From: CFX5 sp023384495
Lineage (GTDB): Bacteria; Chloroflexota; Anaerolineae; Caldilineales; Caldilineaceae
NCBI GenBank assembly: GCA_048499455.1
Contig: JASNZV010000009.1
Location: 207,957 to 271,956 of the forward strand
DNA length: 64,000 bases
Direction: 5' to 3'
The notes under the pieces: generated by a model
Told to the model about the DNA's origin: nothing
The model's input: the letters and a program-made list of their open reading frames with translations, nothing else
Database searches by the model: none
Program-made: the position numbers and the translations under genes
Shown: positions 59,830 to 64,000 of the stretch, piece by piece
Layout of the letters: each line of letters opens with the position of its first letter
Numbering within the stretch: position 1 is the stretch's first letter

Positions 59830-59885
59830 TAGCGCCTATCCGAATCACGCTGCAACCCGCACCGTGATTCGAAAGGGTTCTTACT
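59830..59885. repeat. Dispersed repeat family A/B/C, copy C
   Basis: A short copy: AGCGCCTATCCGAATCACGC, then CGTGATTCG and GGTTCTTACT, lacking the middle of copy B. It folds into one hairpin. The TAA stop of rplL (59881-59883) is part of its right end. Confidence 0.65.
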
Positions 59886-60264
59886 TTACATCGACCTGAG
59901 CGCCTTCCGCCTCAAGCTGCTTCTTGGCATCTTCAGCGGCTTCCTTGCTAACGGCCTGCAAAACCGGCGCAGGGGCGCTCTCGACCAGGTCTTTGGCTTC
60001 TTTCAACCCCAGATTGGTGAGAGTGCGCACTACCTTGATCACGTTGATCTTTTTGGCGCCCACATCCTTGAGCACAACGTCGAACTCGGTCTGCTCTTCC
60101 ACCACAGCAGCGGCTGCCGCAGCGCCGGGGGCGCCCATTGCCGCCATTGCAACGGGGGCAGCCGCGCTGACGCCCCAGGATTCTTCCAGAATCTTCACCA
60201 ATTCTGCTGCTTCGAGCAACGTCAGTGAATCCAGTTGTTCTTTGATTGCCTGCAAATCGGCCAT
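59881..60264 (-). CDS. rplL: Ribosomal protein L7/L12
   Basis: A 127-aa stalk protein. The N-terminal dimerisation helix is LDSLTLLEAAELVKILEE, the flexible Ala-rich hinge follows and the C-terminal domain has VVLKDVGAKKINVIKVVRTL, GLKEAKDLVE and KKQLEAEGAQVDVK. Located just after rplJ on the minus strand. The stop codon is shared with a repeat end. Confidence 0.98.
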   Translation of the reverse strand: MADLQAIKEQLDSLTLLEAAELVKILEESWGVSAAAPVAMAAMGAPGAAAAAAVVEEQTEFDVVLKDVGAKKINVIKVVRTLTNLGLKEAKDLVESAPAPVLQAVSKEAAEDAKKQLEAEGAQVDVK

Positions 60265-60390
60265 GATTGTTTATCCTCTCATTTTGAAAATCGTTCATCA
60301 GACAGACGTGTGCAGACGGATTGAATGCCCAAATTGAGCCCAGAGATTTGCACACGATGCATCATGTGAACTTTGCAATAATAAGCGTTG

Positions 60391-60927
60391 TCAGGCTGCC
60401 TCAGCGCCATTCTGCTTTTCGACATAGGCGTTGATGACACGAACCAGGCTAGACTGTGGCGCGTTGAGCATACGTACAAGGCTGCCAGCCGGCGCGTTGA
60501 TCGTGCCAAGGATCATTGCCAGGGTTTGCTCCTTGGTCGGCAGCTCGGAGAGAGCCTCCGCCTGTTTTCCATCGAGCACGCTTGTTTCAAGCACCGCCCC
60601 GGTGATCGTCATGACCTTGGCGTCACGGATCCAATCTTTCAGCGCAGTGACGCCCCTGCCAATATCTTCGCCGATAAACGCCACCGCATTCGGCCCGCTG
60701 AGCAATGTTTCTGGCGGTGTGCGTTCCAGTTGCTGAAAGGCTATCCCCAGCAACGTGTTTTTCACCACCATGTAGGCTGTATCAGTCTCTTTGAGCTTTG
60801 CTCGCAGCGCATTGACCTGTGCTACAGTTGAGCCTTGATAGTTAGTGAAGACCACTGCTGACGACTTTTCAAGGGCTGCCTTGTACGCTTCGATCAGCTC
60901 AGTCTTCTTATCACGAGTGATTGGCAA
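60391..60927 (-). CDS. rplJ: Ribosomal protein L10
   Basis: A 178-aa L10, forming the base of the stalk with L7/L12. The sequence ITRDKKTELIEAYKAALE and VVKNTLLGIAF match the family; the C-terminal helices bind L7/L12 dimers. TTG 60927 (GGGAGG at 8 nt) is the likely start, since the longer frame to 60963 adds an unsupported Arg-rich stretch. An attenuator hairpin lies just upstream. Confidence 0.95.
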   Translation of the reverse strand: MPITRDKKTELIEAYKAALEKSSAVVFTNYQGSTVAQVNALRAKLKETDTAYMVVKNTLLGIAFQQLERTPPETLLSGPNAVAFIGEDIGRGVTALKDWIRDAKVMTITGAVLETSVLDGKQAEALSELPTKEQTLAMILGTINAPAGSLVRMLNAPQSSLVRVINAYVEKQNGAEAA

Positions 60928-61142
60928 TCGACATTCCTCCCTTCTTTTAAGATTTCGCACCAAACACTTGACAAAAAAACGCCCCTACGGCAAGCGTAGA
61001 GGCGTCTGGTGACAAGGGAATCCCATCTGCGTAACAGATACGCAGTGAGATATACCAGCATCTCCGCCTCGGCAGGCTGGGGCGTCGACGACCCATTTAC
61101 GCTTGCACCTGCTATCTTCAGCCGAAACAAATGGATATTTGG
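60928..61142 (-). promoter_or_regulatory. L10 leader with attenuator
   Basis: This spacer between rplA and rplJ contains a strong intrinsic terminator: ACGCCTCTACG with CGTAGGGGCGT (60979-60989 and 60995-61005), followed by seven T on the minus strand. Upstream stems probably form the L10-binding leader used for autogenous control. Its position is standard for rplJ leaders. Confidence 0.7.
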
Positions 61143-61862
61143 TTAGTAGTTATCAGCGTTCAACCCTGTGGTGGCGGCCAGGTCGACCTTTACCCCAGGA
61201 CCCATCGTGCTAGCCAGTGTAACGCGATGAATATAGTTCCCCTTGAGCGTTGCCGGTTTGGAGGCCAGGATCGCTTCCATAAGCGCGGCCAGATTTTTGA
61301 GCAGGCGATTGTCGGCAAAGCTCGCCTTGCCAATGGGAACATGAATGTTCGACGTCTTGTCGACCCGGAATTCGACGCGCCCAAGCCGCGCCTCATTGAT
61401 GACTCGAGGCAGGTCTTCGGGGCCGACTACGGTGCCTGTTTTCGGCGTCGGCATCAACCCGCGGGGACCCAGCACACGGCCCAGGCGGCCAACGACACGC
61501 ATCATATCGGGTGTCGCAAAGACGACATCAAAGTCGGTCCACCCGCCCTGGATACGCTCCGCCAGATCTTCGGCGCCTACATAATCGGCGCCAGCTTCTT
61601 GCGCCAGGGTTGCGCCATCTGGGCCGGCAAAGACAAGAATGCGGACTTCGCGGCCCGTCCCACTGGGCAGAGTTACCACCCCGCGTACCTGTTGGTCGGC
61701 GTAGCGTGGATCCACGCCCATGCGCATATGAACTTCCACCGATTCATCAAATTTAGCGGTGGCGTTTTCTTTGACAAGCTGGATGGCTTCTTCCGGCGAA
61801 TAGTTTTGTTGCCGATCGACCTTCGCTTGTGCTGCCTTATAGCGCTTGCTGTGTTTTGCCAT
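61143..61862 (-). CDS. rplA: Ribosomal protein L1
   Basis: A 239-aa L1. MAKHSKRYKAAQAKVDRQQN, VLGPRGLMPTPKTGTV and the domain II segment are typical. L1 binds 23S rRNA and often its own mRNA. The start is ATG 61862. A structured stretch (about 61863-61990) separates it from rplK. Confidence 0.97.
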   Translation of the reverse strand: MAKHSKRYKAAQAKVDRQQNYSPEEAIQLVKENATAKFDESVEVHMRMGVDPRYADQQVRGVVTLPSGTGREVRILVFAGPDGATLAQEAGADYVGAEDLAERIQGGWTDFDVVFATPDMMRVVGRLGRVLGPRGLMPTPKTGTVVGPEDLPRVINEARLGRVEFRVDKTSNIHVPIGKASFADNRLLKNLAALMEAILASKPATLKGNYIHRVTLASTMGPGVKVDLAATTGLNADNY

Positions 61863-61990
61863 AATTGCTCCTCTGTGGTGCAAACGGGTCGGTTACCCCT
61901 CCCACATGTCGTTCCAGTCATACTTGACATCGACACTTGATGTCCAACTTGTCAGGCCAGTCGGCAGTTGTGCCCACTGTATGGGGCGCG
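61863..61990 (-). promoter_or_regulatory. Structured spacer between rplK and rplA
   Basis: On the minus strand GTGGGAGGGGT and ACCC...CCAC can form a two-part stem just before the AGGAG of rplA. It could be the L1 autoregulatory site. This is inferred from position and pairing only. Confidence 0.4.
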
Positions 61991-62416
61991 TTAATCGACA
62001 ACCGTCACACCCATGCTACGCGCGGTCCCCTCCACCATGCTCATGGCGCTTTCCAGGCTTACGGTCGTAAGGTCCTTCAGCTTGACTTCAGCGATTTCAC
62101 GCACCTGTTGACGCGTAATTTTGCCCACCTTGGTCTTATTGGGTTCAGCGCTGCCGCCAGTGATCCCCGCTGCGCGCTTGATCAAGTCCACCGCAGGTGA
62201 TGTCTTGGTAATAAAGGTAAACGAACCATCGGTGAAGATCGAAATCTCCACGGGGATGACCTGGCCGATCTGCGCTTGGGTGCGGGCGTTATACTCTTTG
62301 CAGAAGCCCATGATGTTGACGCCCTGCGGACCCAATGCGGTGCCGACCGGCGGCGCCGGGTTGGCTTTGCCTGCGGGCAGCTGCAATTTTACAATCGCTT
62401 TGAGTTTCTTTGCCAC
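61991..62416 (-). CDS. rplK: Ribosomal protein L11
   Basis: A 141-aa L11 with KAIVKLQLPAGKANPAPPVG, GTALGPQGVNIMGFCKEYN and a C-terminal RNA-binding domain (GTARSMGVTV). Binds the GTPase-associated region of 23S rRNA. Downstream of nusG on the minus strand. Confidence 0.98.
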   Translation of the reverse strand: MAKKLKAIVKLQLPAGKANPAPPVGTALGPQGVNIMGFCKEYNARTQAQIGQVIPVEISIFTDGSFTFITKTSPAVDLIKRAAGITGGSAEPNKTKVGKITRQQVREIAEVKLKDLTTVSLESAMSMVEGTARSMGVTVVD

Positions 62417-62559
62417 GTTCTGCTCCTTCTGGCTCTGGTTAACGCTTTGCTATTTCTCTGCCACCATGCACCTGAATAGGTGACACGACAACAGGGATAA
62501 CGATGGGGGCGGCTGGCAACCGCCATAAGCTCCCAGAGGCCAGGATGATAATTGTGTCG

Positions 62560-63201
62560 TTACGTAAACCGTTCTAACTGCAAAAAGTCCACTTCAACCG
62601 GTGTGTCACGGTTGAAGAAGCTTACCAACACCTTGGCCTTACCCTTAGCCTCATCGATCTCCTGCACCTTGCCGCTAAATTCTGCAAAGGGTCCATCAAT
62701 GATGCGGACCTGCTCACCCAGTTGAAAGGTGACCTTCAATTGCGGCTCATCCGACTCGATGCGTTTGAGAATTTTTTCCACTTCGGCATCGCTGAGCGGC
62801 GTCGGCTTATTGCCCATGCCGACAAAGCCCGTGACACCGGGGGTATTACGGACGACATACCAGCTTTCCTCGTCCATAATCATATTGACCAAAACATACC
62901 CCTGGAAGAGACGTCGCTCCACTTCACGGCGAACACCGTTGCGGATTTCAATTTCCGTCACCGTGGGCACAATGACCTGGAGGATATGATCCGACATCCC
63001 CATGGTTTCAGCGCGGTGCTCAATATTCTTTTTGACCTTGTTCTCCATGCCAGAATAGGTATGGATGACATACCAATGGCTGGATGCCTGGTCTTGCTGG
63101 GCTTCCGCGTCCAATTGCGCGGCGATCTCAGCATCCAGGGCGGCGAGCTCTTCGTCGTCCATCTCTGGGGTAGGCTGATACGGCCGAGCCTTGCTATCCA
63201 C
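62560..63201 (-). CDS. nusG: Transcription antitermination factor NusG
   Basis: A 213-aa NusG. The NGN domain begins near residue 42 (SHWYVIHTYSGMENKVK) and the KOW domain is FQLGEQVRIIDGPFAEF with VEVDFLQLE. The first ~40 residues are an acidic extension not usual in the family. GTG 63201 has GGAG at 6 nt; an ATG at codon 14 would still leave part of the extension. The 143-bp gap to rplK holds a GGCGG/CCGCC hairpin. Confidence 0.95.
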   Translation of the reverse strand: MDSKARPYQPTPEMDDEELAALDAEIAAQLDAEAQQDQASSHWYVIHTYSGMENKVKKNIEHRAETMGMSDHILQVIVPTVTEIEIRNGVRREVERRLFQGYVLVNMIMDEESWYVVRNTPGVTGFVGMGNKPTPLSDAEVEKILKRIESDEPQLKVTFQLGEQVRIIDGPFAEFSGKVQEIDEAKGKAKVLVSFFNRDTPVEVDFLQLERFT

Positions 63202-63329
63202 ACCAATCTCCTTTAGCGCCGAACCACCAACTTGCTCTCACGACGTCATGCTCTCACATTACCCGGCTCGGATCACTTCGTCCGGCGCCGAAAGTGTAGA
63301 GCCACTGGCGAGCAATGGTTTGTCCAGGA

Positions 63330-63557
63330 TCAAATAATGAGCCTGACCAACATACCAAACAGAAAGTCGATCCCAAAAATTGCAATGGTGGCGATGATCG
63401 TCACCACGAGCACCACCCAAGTTAAGCGTAGCCCTTCCTCGCGTGTGGGCCAGGTCACCTTGGCTACCTCGGCGCGTGTATCCTTAAAGTAGCGAACCAG
63501 GGCATTTTCTTCGCGGACGGGAGCAGCTCGGCCCATACGTCTCTCCAACTGAATCAT
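63330..63557 (-). CDS. secE: Preprotein translocase subunit SecE
   Basis: A 75-aa single-membrane-segment SecE. The conserved cytoplasmic helix VRYFKDTRAEVAKVTWPTRE and the following membrane helix (LTWVVLVVTIIATIAIFGID) identify it. First protein gene of the operon; nusG follows after 128 bp. rpmG, often found next to it, is not present in the 285-bp gap to tRNA-Trp. Confidence 0.95.
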   Translation of the reverse strand: MIQLERRMGRAAPVREENALVRYFKDTRAEVAKVTWPTREEGLRLTWVVLVVTIIATIAIFGIDFLFGMLVRLII

Positions 63558-63807
63558 GACTTACGCAGCGCCTGATGGCAATTACAAGCGATTACTTGGT
63601 CAACGAACAAACCTTCAGTCTAGGTTTGCGCAAGCCCTATGAACATTGATCCGATTCACCGTGTGGCATCACTCGCGTACGAGCGTTGCAGCCATTCCCT
63701 ATGTGGTCTTTGCCAGTACATCTTTGACATCGTAACTTTGCAAACCAACTGGTGGTAAGAGCACTAGGGAGAGCCTACATGTTGCACACTATACCAATGC
63801 TGAAAAC

Positions 63808-63834
63808 GACCACCGGCCTGATTAGCCGGTGGTC
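63808..63834 (-). terminator. Hairpin downstream of tRNA-Trp
   Basis: GACCACCGGC and GCCGGTGGTC pair perfectly around 7 nt; on the minus strand GTTTTC follows. It may terminate or attenuate the tRNA transcript ahead of secE. Confidence 0.6.
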
Positions 63835-63842
63835 TGTACAGG

Positions 63843-63915
<73 letters not shown>

Positions 63916-63926
63916 GTACCGATTCG

Positions 63927-63974
63927 ATTGTAGATTTTGGATGGTTGAGATCGATGTAACCCAAAATCTACAAT
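63927..63974. repeat. 14-bp inverted repeat upstream of tRNA-Trp
   Basis: ATTGTAGATTTTGG (63927-63940) and CCAAAATCTACAAT (63961-63974) pair perfectly around 20 nt, close to the window edge. Likely a dispersed repeat or the terminator of an off-window gene. Confidence 0.6.
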
Positions 63975-64000
63975 CACAAACCCCAAATCACTTCAATATT

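Noticed and set aside
63558..63842. rpmG (L33) expected between tRNA-Trp and secE
   Set aside because: Reading the minus-strand frames by eye gave no L33-like protein; only a 24-codon frame was found.

Overview
This 64-kb window looks like chromosomal DNA of a member of the Chloroflexota, probably from the Caldilinea/Anaerolinea side of the phylum. The evidence is indirect. GC content is high. The gene order recA - rny - spoVS, the radical-SAM Elp3 protein, a RibXY-type riboflavin transporter and many uncharacterised lipoproteins all fit that phylum. I saw no 16S rRNA gene, transposase, integrase, phage gene or CRISPR array.

Region by region. (1) 1-3412: a consensus promoter, an FMN riboswitch and a long leader with two intrinsic terminators precede a three-gene ABC importer, best read as a riboflavin transporter. 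(2) 3422-8638: a sulfatase remnant, a sulfatase, a fumarylacetoacetate-hydrolase-family enzyme, an SDR epimerase, two small unknown genes and an aldo-keto reductase, suggesting use of a sulfated or deoxy sugar. (3) 8650-17445: a MarR regulator with an MFS exporter, a TSUP permease, uvrB with a LexA-like box in its promoter, a P450, a DinB-like protein, a 2-hydroxyacid dehydrogenase and cytochrome b561. (4) 17700-24280: a yybP-ykoY (Mn2+/pH) riboswitch upstream of a complete mrpABCDEFG cation/proton antiporter operon. (5) 24481-28416: a minus-strand cluster (polysaccharide deacetylase, M19 dipeptidase, PHP phosphoesterase, D-amino-acid PLP enzyme). (6) 28690-34111: a TVP38-like membrane protein, YqeY, then PgpH-YbeY-DgkA, then a YjjX NTPase. 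(7) 34151-40008: a lipoprotein, a DUF2089 regulator with a pentapeptide-repeat protein, and an esterase-MFS-galactokinase operon. (8) 40136-49391: a Trm9-like methyltransferase divergent from elp3, then a LuxR/STAND regulator, a beta-propeller lipoprotein, an MFS exporter and a methyltransferase. (9) 49392-59775: a candidate replication origin, dnaA, recA, rny, spoVS, ricT, holB and an ABC-type solute-binding lipoprotein. (10) 59881-63915: tRNA-Trp, secE, nusG, rplK, rplA, rplJ and rplL, transcribed leftward.

The less ordinary content is mostly non-coding: two riboswitches over transporter operons, a perfect 62-bp palindrome, at least two families of dispersed structured repeats (one abutting the stop codons of two unrelated genes), a family of palindromes sharing a GGTGACAGT core, a heptamer array and two apparently leaderless promoters. 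Starts were chosen by Shine-Dalgarno spacing and family alignment. Several genes (P450, rplJ, the lipoprotein at 35155) appear to start with TTG, and dnaA and nusG with GTG. All functional calls come from motifs recognised by eye, without database searches.
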